DNA of 64,000 nt, from NCBI RefSeq assembly GCF_047946665.1, contig NZ_CP172312.1, positions 1,240,001 to 1,304,000 on the forward strand, read 5' to 3'. The position numbers were made by a program, and so were the translations under genes. How positions within the stretch are numbered: the stretch's first letter is position 1; every line of letters starts with the position of its first letter. Under the pieces are notes generated by a model. The model did not search any database. It had not been told where the DNA came from and was given only the letters and a program-made list of their open reading frames with translations. Origin of the DNA: Allohahella sp002354735 (GTDB taxonomy: Bacteria > Pseudomonadota > Gammaproteobacteria > Pseudomonadales > Oleiphilaceae). Positions 50,015-59,742 of the stretch are shown one piece after another.

Positions 50015-51584
50015 GGCAGGCATCGTTTCGACGATCATTCTACTTTTGGCAGTCGCTGTTATTGCCATGACCTTCGGCAAGGACTGGTTCGGCCGGGACG
50101 GTGAACCAGGCAGGACCACCGAGTCTGCCAGCGCTACCGGACAGACGGGTGGCGATGGCACTATCAACGGTGTCGTACAGGACGATAGTGGTCGCGAGGT
50201 GCTGTACTGGCACGATCCGATGGTGCCACAGCATCGCTTCGACGAGCCGGGGCAGTCGCCGTTCATGGATATGAAACTGGTGCCCAAGTACGCAGACACG
50301 GTGGCCGAAGGCGGTATCAGTGTTTCGCCGCAGACCCGGCAGAATCTCGGTATACGAACCGCGCCTGCGGTGCAGGAAAGCTACACGGACACCGTTCGAG
50401 CAGTGGGCGAAATACAGCCCAACGAACGCGCGATCGAGATGGTGCACAACCGCGTGGCAGGCTTCATTGAAAAGCTGCTTGTACGTGCTGAAGGCGACCC
50501 GGTACGCAAGGGTGAAAAGCTGGCCGAGGTCTATGCTCCCGAATTGCTTGCCGCGCAGGAAGAGCTGCTCGCCCTGTCAAAACTGCAGGGGCTCGAGGGG
50601 CTTGCACAGATTCGCCAGGCGGCGCGCTCGCGCCTGCGCTTGCTGGGTATGACCGCAGAAGAGATTCAGCGACTGGAACACTCTGGCAAGACCAGCGATC
50701 GAATTGGTATTTATGCACCCAGCGAAGGCATTGTTCAGAAGCTTGGAATTCGCGAAGGCTCCACAGTTCAGCCCGGCGATACGCTGTTCGAAATCGTTGA
50801 CCTCAGTACAGTCTGGCTGAGTCTCGAAGTGCCTGAACGTCAGCTTGGTCGTGTGGAGGGCGCCGAACGGGTTGATGTCATTGTGCCAGCCTACCCGGAC
50901 CGCAGTTTTGACGGAACGGTTGACTACATCTACCCCAGCGTGAACACCAGCACGAGAACAGTGCCTGTGCGTGTGGTGCTTGACAATGAGGCGGGCCGGC
51001 TCAAGCCGGGGATGTATGCCGAAGCCAGTATCGTCGCAGGTGAATACAAAGCTGTCTGGGTGCCATCGGAGGCGGTCATACAGACTGGCGAACGCAGCCT
51101 TGTCATGCTTCAGGTCGACGACAGCTTCAGTCCAGCGATAGTGAAGACTGGTCAGCAGCGAGGTGAGCAGACCGAGATTCTGGAGGGCGTGAAGGCAGGC
51201 GAGCGCGTCGTGGTCTCCGGTCAGTTTCTGCTGGACTCCGAAGCCTCGCTCAGTGGCATGCTGGCGAAACTTGAGTCTGGCGGAGAAGAGGCCACCGAGT
51301 CTCCAGCGAAGTCAGCTGGCAGTTTTGAGCAGGCGGCTGACGCGCTGCATCGCGGCCGGGGGACGGTCGAGGCGTACGACATGGGCTCCGGCCTGGTGAC
51401 GCTTACTCACGAACCTATACCCAGCCTGCAGTGGCCGGCAATGACCATGCCCTTCAAGCTACGGGACCCGCATGCCCTGCATGGCGTGGAACCGGACGCC
51501 CAGGTCACCTTCACGATGAAAGGCGAGCCGGAAGGTGACGACTACGTGATCGAAGAAATAACGCTGGTGGAGGATGACTCATGA
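50001..51584 (+). CDS. cusB: Cus-type efflux adaptor with C-terminal CusF-like domain
   Basis: A 527-residue periplasmic adaptor: N-terminal membrane anchor (about 7-25), a Cys-free heavy-metal-binding segment (YWHDPMVPQHRF...SPFMDMKLVPKY, Met/His-rich), then lipoyl, hairpin and beta-barrel domains, and after residue about 445 a CusF-like domain with HEPIPSLQWPAMTMPFK, whose Trp and two Met are the Cu(I)/Ag(I)-binding features of CusF. In E. coli CusF is a separate protein. The ATG at 50001 has GGAGG 9-13 bases upstream. The end overlaps the cusA start by four bases. Confidence 0.9.
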   Translation: MSRTKAGIVSTIILLLAVAVIAMTFGKDWFGRDGEPGRTTESASATGQTGGDGTINGVVQDDSGREVLYWHDPMVPQHRFDEPGQSPFMDMKLVPKYADTVAEGGISVSPQTRQNLGIRTAPAVQESYTDTVRAVGEIQPNERAIEMVHNRVAGFIEKLLVRAEGDPVRKGEKLAEVYAPELLAAQEELLALSKLQGLEGLAQIRQAARSRLRLLGMTAEEIQRLEHSGKTSDRIGIYAPSEGIVQKLGIREGSTVQPGDTLFEIVDLSTVWLSLEVPERQLGRVEGAERVDVIVPAYPDRSFDGTVDYIYPSVNTSTRTVPVRVVLDNEAGRLKPGMYAEASIVAGEYKAVWVPSEAVIQTGERSLVMLQVDDSFSPAIVKTGQQRGEQTEILEGVKAGERVVVSGQFLLDSEASLSGMLAKLESGGEEATESPAKSAGSFEQAADALHRGRGTVEAYDMGSGLVTLTHEPIPSLQWPAMTMPFKLRDPHALHGVEPDAQVTFTMKGEPEGDDYVIEEITLVEDDS

Positions 51585-54500
51585 TCGAAGCGCTCATTCG
51601 CTGGTCTATCCATAACCGGCTGCTGGTGCTGATCGCCACGGCGCTACTGACCGCCTGGGGTCTCTTCTCAGCCTTGCGCACACCGCTCGATGCCATCCCG
51701 GACCTTTCTGACGTGCAGGTCATCGTGCGTACCCCGTTTCCGGGTCAGGCGCCGCAGATCGTGGAGAATCAGGTGACCTATCCGCTGACTACCACGATGC
51801 TGTCAGTGCCTGGCGTGAAGACGGTACGCGGCTACTCGTTCTTCGGCGATTCCTATGTCTATGTCCTGTTTGATGACGACACCGACCTGTACTGGGCGCG
51901 CTCACGAGTGCTGGAATATCTCAGCCAGGTGCGGGGAACGCTGCCGGAAGCCGCCGAACCATCTCTCGGGCCTGACGCCACGGGGGTAGGCTGGGTCTAC
52001 GAGTATGCGCTCGTAGACCGAGGCGGAACCCAGGACATTTCCCAGCTGCGCGCGCTACAGGACTGGTTCCTCAAGTATGAGCTCAAGAGCGTACCCGGTG
52101 TCTCCGAAGTGGCCACGCTTGGCGGAATGGTCAAACAGTATCAGATACAGGTCGATCCCGAGCGCCTGAGACTGCACGGTTTGCCGTTGAACAAGGTGAT
52201 TGCAGCCGTCAAGGCTGCAAACCAGGAAACGGGTGGCGCTGTCATCGAGATCGCTGAAGCCGAATACATGGTTCGCGCGCATGGTTACCTCGAGACTCTG
52301 GAAGATTTCCGCAACATACCCGTCGATCTGGGAGAGGGCGGCACACCGGTGCTGCTCGGCGACGTCGCCCGTATCCAGGTGGGGCCAGAAATGCGCCGTG
52401 GCATCGCTGAACTCAATGGCGAGGGGGAGGTAGTCGGCGGCATCGTGGTGATGCGCATGGGTGGCAACGCCCTGGAGGTGATAGAGCAGGTGAAGTCGAG
52501 GCTCGAGGTCCTCAAACGCAGCCTGCCTGAAGGTGTCGAGGTGGTGACTGTCTACGATCGCTCCGGACTCATCGAAAGCGCTGTAAGCAACCTGCTGGAA
52601 AAGCTGGTTGAAGAGTTCATTGTCGTTGGCCTGGTATGCCTGATCTTCCTGTTCCACCTTCGCTCGGCCCTCGTCGCTATCGTGGCGCTGCCGCTGGGTG
52701 TGCTCATGTCTTTCATCGTCATGTACTACCAGGGCATCAACGCCAATATCATGTCACTCGGCGGTATCGCGATCGCTATCGGGGCCATGGTCGATGCGGC
52801 GATCGTCATGATCGAGAACGCGCACAAGAAACTCGAAAGCTACCGTCTGTCCCATGGTGAGCCGGATAATCCGGCCCGTATCAAGGTGCTCACCCAGGCA
52901 GCAGCGGAAGTGGGGCCAGCGCTGTTTTTCAGTCTGCTCATCATCACCTTGTCATTTGTGCCGGTCTTTACCCTGGAAGCACAGGAAGGTCGACTGTTCG
53001 CGCCACTGGCTTACACCAAAACCTATGCCATGGCTGCCGCAGCTGGCCTATCAGTCACACTGATCCCGGTGTTGATGGTGATGTTCATTCGCGGCCGAAT
53101 TCGTTCGGAGGACCAGAATCCTGTAAATCGATTCCTGGTGGCGGTGTACAGGCCCGTGTTGACGGGGGTGCTCAAGCATCCACGAAGCACGCTCGTTGTA
53201 GCGGTGCTGGCGGTGGTGGTCACCGTGTACCCACTCAGTAAGCTCGGCACCGAGTTCATGCCGCCGTTGAACGAGGGGGACCTTCTGTATATGCCGACGG
53301 CTTTCCCTGGCATGTCGGCCGCGAAGGCCAGTGAGTTGCTGCAGATTACCGATCGGCTGATCAAGACGGTGCCGGAAGTGAAAACGGTATTCGGCAAGGC
53401 CGGCCGTGCGGAAACAGCCACTGATCCTGCACCGCTGGAAATGTTCGAAACGACCATTCAGTTCAAGCCCCGAGACCAGTGGCGGCCAGGGATGACTCCG
53501 GAAAAGCTGGTCGAAGAGCTTGACCAGCGCCTGAAGATTCCGGGCATGGCGAACGTGTGGGTCCAGCCAATCCGGAACCGCATCGATATGCTCGCGACCG
53601 GCATCAAGAGCCCCGTCGGGATCAAGATCTCCGGTCCGGATCTGGATGTACTTGCAAAGCTTGGGGCACGGGCAGAACAGTTGACCCGCGACCTCCGGGG
53701 CGTCACATCGGCGATTGCCGATAGGGTCACCGGTGGGCGCTTTATCGACGTGACGATAGATCGGATTGCTGCCGCCAGATACGGTCTGAATATTGCCGAT
53801 ATTCAGAGCGTCATCGCTACGGCCGTGGGTGGCCAGAATATCAGTGAGCAGATCGATGGCTTACAGCGCTTCCCAATCAATATCCGCTATCCCCGCGAGC
53901 TGCGTGACTCTGTCTCGGATCTGCAGGATCTACCCCTGGTTACCAGCTCAGGTGCGACGGTCAGTCTCGGCAGCGTGGCAAAAATTGCGGTGTCCGACGG
54001 CCCCTCGATGATCAAGAGTGAAAACGCACGGCCTGCGGTGTGGGTTTACGTGGATTTGAGGGATCGCGATCTCGGAGGCTTTGTCAAAGAGGCCAGGGCG
54101 CTACTGGCCGAGGAGATGCAGCTGCCACCTGGCTACTCCATCGCCTGGTCAGGACAGTTCGAGTATTTCGAGCGGGCTTCGAAACGACTCAGCTGGGTCG
54201 TGCCGATGACGCTGGGCATCATCTTCGTGCTGCTCTTCATGGCGTTCAAGCGAATCGGGCCGGCCGTTCTCATCCTGGCCACCTTGCCCTTCGCACTGAT
54301 CGGTGGCATCTGGCTGCTCTATATCCTGGGGCACAACTTTTCGATTGCCAGTGGCGTAGGCTTCATTGCTCTGGCAGGACTTGCCGCTGAATTTGGCGTT
54401 ATTATGGTCGTGTATCTGGATCAGGCTGTCGCACGCCATCATGATCTTGGGCAGATGCATACGCCGGGTGACCTGAGGAACGCCCTGATCGAGGGGGCAG

Positions 54501-54736
54501 CTTTACGGATACGGCCGAAGGCGATGACTGTGGCGACCATCCTGGCGGGCCTGTTTCCGATACTGATCGGCACCGGCGTGGGCGGCGAGACCATGCAGCG
54601 GATTGCTGCCCCCATGGTCGGGGGCATGCTCACAGCACCGCTGTTGTCGCTCTTCGTTATTCCGGCGGTGTACGCACTCATGAAGCCGCAGAAGCTGGCG
54701 CAGGCAGTCCAGCGCAGTCGCGCCATGGCGCACTAA
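51581..54736 (+). CDS. cusA: RND heavy-metal efflux pump CusA
   Basis: A 1051-residue HME-type RND transporter, the inner-membrane proton-driven pump. Length and start (MIEALIRWSIHNRLLVLIATALL) are typical of CusA, with twelve membrane helices and two large periplasmic loops. Family stretches include DAIPDLSDVQVIVRT, the GAMVDAAIVMIENAHK segment of helix 4 with the proton-relay Asp, and FMPPLNEGDLLYMPT in the periplasmic part. With CusC, CusB and its fused CusF-like domain this is a Cu(I)/Ag(I) export system. Confidence 0.92.
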   Translation: MIEALIRWSIHNRLLVLIATALLTAWGLFSALRTPLDAIPDLSDVQVIVRTPFPGQAPQIVENQVTYPLTTTMLSVPGVKTVRGYSFFGDSYVYVLFDDDTDLYWARSRVLEYLSQVRGTLPEAAEPSLGPDATGVGWVYEYALVDRGGTQDISQLRALQDWFLKYELKSVPGVSEVATLGGMVKQYQIQVDPERLRLHGLPLNKVIAAVKAANQETGGAVIEIAEAEYMVRAHGYLETLEDFRNIPVDLGEGGTPVLLGDVARIQVGPEMRRGIAELNGEGEVVGGIVVMRMGGNALEVIEQVKSRLEVLKRSLPEGVEVVTVYDRSGLIESAVSNLLEKLVEEFIVVGLVCLIFLFHLRSALVAIVALPLGVLMSFIVMYYQGINANIMSLGGIAIAIGAMVDAAIVMIENAHKKLESYRLSHGEPDNPARIKVLTQAAAEVGPALFFSLLIITLSFVPVFTLEAQEGRLFAPLAYTKTYAMAAAAGLSVTLIPVLMVMFIRGRIRSEDQNPVNRFLVAVYRPVLTGVLKHPRSTLVVAVLAVVVTVYPLSKLGTEFMPPLNEGDLLYMPTAFPGMSAAKASELLQITDRLIKTVPEVKTVFGKAGRAETATDPAPLEMFETTIQFKPRDQWRPGMTPEKLVEELDQRLKIPGMANVWVQPIRNRIDMLATGIKSPVGIKISGPDLDVLAKLGARAEQLTRDLRGVTSAIADRVTGGRFIDVTIDRIAAARYGLNIADIQSVIATAVGGQNISEQIDGLQRFPINIRYPRELRDSVSDLQDLPLVTSSGATVSLGSVAKIAVSDGPSMIKSENARPAVWVYVDLRDRDLGGFVKEARALLAEEMQLPPGYSIAWSGQFEYFERASKRLSWVVPMTLGIIFVLLFMAFKRIGPAVLILATLPFALIGGIWLLYILGHNFSIASGVGFIALAGLAAEFGVIMVVYLDQAVARHHDLGQMHTPGDLRNALIEGAALRIRPKAMTVATILAGLFPILIGTGVGGETMQRIAAPMVGGMLTAPLLSLFVIPAVYALMKPQKLAQAVQRSRAMAH

Positions 54737-54812
54737 CCAGCCCCTCCGACACGCCGCTACGCTTGGGTGTGATGCTGTTAGCGCAGCACCAGTAGCGGCT
54801 TTGTCGCAGTTC

Positions 54813-55628
54813 TCAACATGGAGTTGTGGTGCTACCGACCAGAAACTGCCTGATTCGTGAGTGCCCGTAGGCGCCGATCAGCATGAGGTCGATATCGTGC
54901 TCTGTCTGATAGGTGTGCAGCGTTTGCTCGACGTCGCCTTCACGAATGGCCAGCTGAATCTCGCCGCCAAGTGGCGACAGCAGGTCCTTGGCGCGGGTCA
55001 GCTGTGCCCAGTGTTCAGTGGATTCTGCGCCAACCATGACGATATGGAGCGGCATATTGGTGAACACGGGATTGTCAGCAAGCAACTGCACACCTCTGAA
55101 CGCCGTCGCACTACCATCGAAAGCGAGCATGGCGCTTTGCGGCGCCTCATACTGGTCCGGTACCAGCAGCACCGGCCGATGCACCTTGCGGATGACCGTC
55201 TCCAGCTGACTACCTATGTGTCTGTCCTGGCCGGCGCTATTTTCACCGCGCAGACCCATGACGAAGAGCAGTGTTTCTTTCTCCAGGGCCAGGACCGACT
55301 CCGGCAGGTCGCCATGACGCTGACGCTTATGCACATCGCTCACGCCGACGGCTTGGACACGTGCTTCAGCCTCGTCCAGCAGATGATGGCCATGTTCGAG
55401 CGCCAGTCTGCTGCGCTTCTGGTCCAGCTCGGCCAGTTCCTTCAGCAGATGCTCCCGGCTGCCAAGTCCGATATTGCCTGCCAGATCCGGTTCCTCCGGA
55501 TAATGCGCTTCGTCGAGCACGTGCAGGAGCATGACCGGGGCCTGACTGCGCAGGCTCGCCCAGGCGGCATATTCACAAACAGCCGGTACGGCGCTCGATC
55601 CATCGATACAGGCGATGATTTGTTGCAT
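54813..55628 (-). CDS. Universal stress protein with frameshifted C-terminus
   Basis: A tandem UspA protein of 271 residues as read, starting at 55628 (MQQIIACIDGSSA), with GAGG 6 bases upstream. The frame ends with LVGSTTTPC and a stop at 54813. One reading frame over, directly after this point, the sequence encodes MLRTATKPLLVLR and then a stop at 54778, which is the standard UspA ending (compare GGTTREML...KPILMSH in the other usp gene). A single missing base between codons ACT and ATG near 54820 would restore it. This is either a real truncation of about 14 residues or a sequence error. Last gene of the nhaB-sulP-usp cluster. Confidence 0.85.
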   Translation of the reverse strand: MQQIIACIDGSSAVPAVCEYAAWASLRSQAPVMLLHVLDEAHYPEEPDLAGNIGLGSREHLLKELAELDQKRSRLALEHGHHLLDEAEARVQAVGVSDVHKRQRHGDLPESVLALEKETLLFVMGLRGENSAGQDRHIGSQLETVIRKVHRPVLLVPDQYEAPQSAMLAFDGSATAFRGVQLLADNPVFTNMPLHIVMVGAESTEHWAQLTRAKDLLSPLGGEIQLAIREGDVEQTLHTYQTEHDIDLMLIGAYGHSRIRQFLVGSTTTPC

Positions 55629-55660
55629 TTCAACCTCGCTTCCAGTGTTGAGTGTCATGC

Positions 55661-57148
55661 TTAGTGTCCCATCAGCTTGTCTACAGCATCTGGCTTGTCA
55701 TGAACACCAAAACGATCGACGATCGTCGCGCTGGCCTCATTCAAGCCGACCACGACCACATCGGCGCCCTCCCGCCTGAATTTCACCACGACTTTGTCGA
55801 GCGCGGCAACTGCGGTGATATCCCAGAAATGCGCGCCGCAGAGATCGATGACGACATTATCGACGGCTTCCTTGAAATCGAACCCTGCCACGAACTTTTC
55901 CGATGAACTGAAAAAAATCTGACCGACGACGCGATAGGTGCGCGTGTCGGTGGCTTCGTCGGAATCGGAGGTCACAGCCATGTAATGGCCAATCTTGTTG
56001 GCGAAGAACAGCGCTGCAAGCAGGACACCCGCCAGCACACCGAAGGCGAGATTGTGCGTAGCCACAACCACGGCGACGGTCACCACCATTACAATATTCG
56101 TCGAGAGCGGATGCTCACGCAGGTTACGAATCGACTCCCAACTAAAGGTGCCGATGGATACCATGATCATGACGGCCACCAGTGCGGCCATCGGAATCTG
56201 TACCAGCCACGCATCCAGCACAAGAATCATGATCAGTAGAAAGACCCCGGCTGACAGTGTTGAGAGGCGGGTTCGTCCCCCTGATTTGATATTGATAATC
56301 GATTGGCCAATCATGGCGCAGCCTGCCATGCCGCCGAGGAGTCCTGCACCAATGTTGGCGATACCCTGGCCCTTGCATTCCCGATTCCGGTCGCTTGTGG
56401 TATCGGTAAGATCATCCACGATGGTGGCTGTCATCATTGATTCCAGCAGGCCGACTACGGTGAGTCCGACTGCGTAGGGCAGTATGATCATCAGCGTCTC
56501 CAGATTCAGTGGCACGTCTGGCCAGAGGAAGACCGGCAGGGTGTCAGGCAGTTCTCCCATGTCGCCGACCGTCCGTACATCGATATTGAAGAGTATGGCA
56601 ATCACCGTTAGTGAAACGATGCAGATAAGCGGCGAGGGAATGATACGGCCCACCACCGGAACGTAAGGGAACAGATAGATGATGCCCAGGCCAGCTGCAG
56701 TCATGGCATAAACGTGCCAGGTGACACCGGTCAGCTCGGGCAACTGAGCCATGAAGATAAGTATGGCCAGTGCATTGACGAAGCCGGTCACCACAGAGCG
56801 GGATACAAAGCGCATCAGTGACCCGAGCTTGAGGTAGCCAGCAATAATCTGCAGCACTCCGGTCAATAGCGTGGCCGCCAGCAGGTACTCAAGGCCATGC
56901 TCTTTCACCAGCGTGACCATGAGCAATGCCATCGCACCGGTAGCCGCTGAGATCATGCCGGGTCGGCCGCCGACAAAGGCGATGACGACGGCGATACAGA
57001 ATGAAGCGTACAGGCCCACCTTCGGGTCGACGCCGGCGATGATGGAGAACGCGATCGCCTCTGGAACGAGGGCGAGGGCAACGACGAGACCCGCAAGCAA
57101 ATCGCCGCGGATATTGGCAAACCAGTTCGCTCTGATACCGGTAATCAT
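55661..57148 (-). CDS. SulP family anion transporter with STAS domain
   Basis: A 495-residue SLC26/SulP protein: about 14 membrane segments, with the family region LALVPEAIAFSIIAGVDP near the start, and a C-terminal cytoplasmic STAS domain (about 400-495) containing FWDITAVAALDKV at the regulatory loop. SulP proteins carry sulfate, bicarbonate or other anions. Next to a Na+/H+ antiporter gene, a sodium-coupled bicarbonate transporter of the BicA kind is an attractive alternative to sulfate. It lies 65 bases after nhaB and 32 bases before usp. Confidence 0.88.
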   Translation of the reverse strand: MITGIRANWFANIRGDLLAGLVVALALVPEAIAFSIIAGVDPKVGLYASFCIAVVIAFVGGRPGMISAATGAMALLMVTLVKEHGLEYLLAATLLTGVLQIIAGYLKLGSLMRFVSRSVVTGFVNALAILIFMAQLPELTGVTWHVYAMTAAGLGIIYLFPYVPVVGRIIPSPLICIVSLTVIAILFNIDVRTVGDMGELPDTLPVFLWPDVPLNLETLMIILPYAVGLTVVGLLESMMTATIVDDLTDTTSDRNRECKGQGIANIGAGLLGGMAGCAMIGQSIINIKSGGRTRLSTLSAGVFLLIMILVLDAWLVQIPMAALVAVMIMVSIGTFSWESIRNLREHPLSTNIVMVVTVAVVVATHNLAFGVLAGVLLAALFFANKIGHYMAVTSDSDEATDTRTYRVVGQIFFSSSEKFVAGFDFKEAVDNVVIDLCGAHFWDITAVAALDKVVVKFRREGADVVVVGLNEASATIVDRFGVHDKPDAVDKLMGH

Positions 57149-57213
57149 AGAGCCTCCATGAGGTGAACAGGCCTTGAGCTACCGAGGGTGACCGGCGCTC
57201 AAGGCAGAGGGAA

Positions 57214-58719
57214 TTACAGGAAGTTCGTCACCGCTAGCAGCCCTATGCCACTCATCACGATGGTATAGGGGAAGGCCATCACGACCATACGGCCGTATGA
57301 GAGCCGGACCAATGGTGCTATGGCAGAAGTCAGCAGGAACAGGAAAGCCGCCTGACCGTTCGGCGTCGCAACGCTGGGCAGATTGGTGCCGGTATTGATG
57401 GCGATGGCGAGGCGTTCGAAGTGCTCACGTGAAATAGTGCCAGCATCAAAGGCCTGCTGAATCTCACTGATATACACAGTAGCAACGAACACGTTGTCAC
57501 TGATCATCGACAGCACACCATTGGCGATGAAAAACATGCCTGGCTGCTGAGCCTCGGGGAGGGCCAATACGAAGTCGATGATTGGCTTGAACAAATGCTG
57601 CTGATGAATAACCGCGACAACTGCGAAAAACACGATCAGTAGTGAGGTGAATGGCAGTGACTCCTGGAAAGCCTTGCCAATCTGATGCTCATCCGTCACG
57701 CCCGTGAACGAGGTGATCAGAATGATGACGAGCAGGCCGATCAGTCCGACCTCGGCAAGGTGGAATGCCAGTCCGAGCACCAGAATAATTGCAGCAAATC
57801 CTTGTACCCAAAGAGCCGCCTGATCTGACTTTGTACGCTTCTTGCGTTGCTGGTCGGCGAAGTCTTCGAGCACCCGTCGCACAGGCTTTGGTAGTCGCAC
57901 CCCATAACCAAACCAGCGCAGCTTCTCGAGCAGTACACAGGTCAGGAGACCCGCAATCAGTACCGGTATGCTGATCGGTGCCACGCGCTGAAAGAAGGTG
58001 CCAAAATCCCAGCCAACAACCTTGGCGATCAGCAGGTTCTGCGGCTCCCCAACCATTGTCGCCACGCCACCGAGCGCAGTGCCGATGGCACCATGCATGA
58101 GCAGACTACGCAGGAAGGCTCTGAAGTTCACCAGATCTTCCCGATGCAGTTCAATCACGTCGTCATCACTCTGCGTGTTGTGCTGACCTTCATGATAGCC
58201 TCGACCAGAAGCGACCTTGTGATAGACCGAATAGAAGCCCACAGCCACACTGATGATGACGGCTGTCACTGTCAGTGCGTCCAGGAATGCCGAGAGCAAT
58301 GCGGCCGCCGCACAGAACAGCAACGACAGCGCCGACTTTGATCTGATACCGAGCAGGAGCTGGGTAAAAGTGAGCAGCAATAACTCCTTCATGAAGTAGA
58401 TGCCGGCCACCATGAACATCAGCAGCAGGATAACTGGCAGATTGACTTCGACCTCCGCATAGACGGCTTCAGGTGTCGCAAGGCCAATCAGGAGTGCTTC
58501 AACGGCCAGCAGCCCGCCCGGGAGCAAGGGGTAGCATTTGAGCGCCATGGCTAGCGTGAAGATGAATTCGGCGACTAGCAGCCAGCCTGCGACCACGGGG
58601 CCGAGCGACCACAGGATGATCGGGTTGGCGATCAGGAAGAGCACGATGACCTGCTTGTACCACACAGGTGCGTTGCCCAGGAAATTGCGAACAAAGCCAG
58701 AAGAAACAGTTTGAGTCAT
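57214..58719 (-). CDS. nhaB: Na+/H+ antiporter NhaB
   Basis: A 501-residue inner-membrane antiporter of the NhaB family, exporting sodium in exchange for protons. The start (FVRNFLGNAPVWYKQVIVLFLI), the region GVATMVGEPQNLLI and the late NGQAAFLFLLTSAIAPL all match NhaB, and the length equals that of the E. coli and Vibrio enzymes. It is first in a minus-strand run with sulP and usp, and its presence fits a saline habitat. Confidence 0.92.
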   Translation of the reverse strand: MTQTVSSGFVRNFLGNAPVWYKQVIVLFLIANPIILWSLGPVVAGWLLVAEFIFTLAMALKCYPLLPGGLLAVEALLIGLATPEAVYAEVEVNLPVILLLMFMVAGIYFMKELLLLTFTQLLLGIRSKSALSLLFCAAAALLSAFLDALTVTAVIISVAVGFYSVYHKVASGRGYHEGQHNTQSDDDVIELHREDLVNFRAFLRSLLMHGAIGTALGGVATMVGEPQNLLIAKVVGWDFGTFFQRVAPISIPVLIAGLLTCVLLEKLRWFGYGVRLPKPVRRVLEDFADQQRKKRTKSDQAALWVQGFAAIILVLGLAFHLAEVGLIGLLVIILITSFTGVTDEHQIGKAFQESLPFTSLLIVFFAVVAVIHQQHLFKPIIDFVLALPEAQQPGMFFIANGVLSMISDNVFVATVYISEIQQAFDAGTISREHFERLAIAINTGTNLPSVATPNGQAAFLFLLTSAIAPLVRLSYGRMVVMAFPYTIVMSGIGLLAVTNFL

Positions 58720-58996
58720 TGGACTACCGGACAGAAAGAATTGAGTAAACGAGACAGCGACGCGCTCTGATCGCTCAAAAAGGCGTCAGCGTGCGTGCCA
58801 CGGGCAATGCTGGCTCGGGTTGCATTCGGCGTTGAAATGCTGGGGGCGGGCTAGGTACTAAGGTGGAGTGATCTTCAAGAGAGACGCCCTGAGAGTAATA
58901 TTAACGGATGTTAATCCACGGAGAATATGAGCGGCGAAGTCTATCACAATCAGGTGGCTATAGACAGTGTAGGCCTGGCTGAAAATTCCTGTTCTG

Positions 58997-59602
58997 CTAC
59001 GGCTCACATCGGCTGAACACAGCCATCTGAGTGGAGGAACCACGCAGGACATCCGGTGGGCCGAGTCCTGAAAATTCGACCCGATAGCCGTGGCGCCTGG
59101 CCACGCCGTCGGCCCAGTTGTTGAACTGTAGCCTGGTCCATTCGAAATGGTGGCCAGGGTGACGGCGCTGCTGCGGTAGCATGCCGTGTAGCACATTGTA
59201 CTCCTGGTTTGGCGTGGTGATGATCACCGTGTCGACGTCATAAGCGCGGAAGACGGTCTGCTCGACGCGCGATAGCCGTGAGGGTTCAACGTGCTCGATC
59301 GTTTCGAGCATTACGGCTGCATTGAAGCCCAGCAAGCGATGGTCAGCGTCTTCGAACGAGCCATAGCAGACGTGCAGTCGCCTGTCGGGGTTCAGTAGGT
59401 CCAGCCCGAGATTGAGACGCGCCTCTGCAAGCGCCTGTTCATCAATATCGATGCCGAGCAGTCGGTTGAACTGTACTTGCGCGCGCAGCTCGATAAGCAG
59501 CTCTCCGCTGCCGCAACCAAGGTCAAGCACCCTGCTAGCACCGCTTTTGACAAGTGCCTGCACGACCCCCGCCAATCTCGCCTCGTGTAAATCGCTTGCC
59601 AC
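58997..59602 (-). CDS. Stand-alone Hen1-like RNA 3'-terminal 2'-O-methyltransferase
   Basis: A 201-residue SAM-dependent methyltransferase matching the catalytic C-terminal domain of bacterial Hen1. SAM site DLGCGSGELL (27-36); metal ligands E100, E103, H104 in LETIEH and H152 in the HHFEWTRLQF segment; TTPNQEYNVL and the ending STQMAVF are also Hen1-like. Bacterial Hen1 normally has an extra N-terminal domain (about 460 residues in all) and sits beside Pnkp; neither is present here. The GTG at 59602 must be the start, as a stop codon lies four codons upstream. It would methylate the 2'-OH at an RNA 3' end. Confidence 0.82.
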   Translation of the reverse strand: MASDLHEARLAGVVQALVKSGASRVLDLGCGSGELLIELRAQVQFNRLLGIDIDEQALAEARLNLGLDLLNPDRRLHVCYGSFEDADHRLLGFNAAVMLETIEHVEPSRLSRVEQTVFRAYDVDTVIITTPNQEYNVLHGMLPQQRRHPGHHFEWTRLQFNNWADGVARRHGYRVEFSGLGPPDVLRGSSTQMAVFSRCEP

Positions 59603-59742
59603 GCTTGGGTCCTACTTCGAAAGGCTGTGTTTCTGGTCACCACATCCAGGGCGACACGTTCAAGCCTCGGCGGCTTTATAAAGGCAGTTTAGTGCTGCGT
59701 CAGACCTTTGTCTTCATACTCGCGTATCGTCGCCGCTAGATA

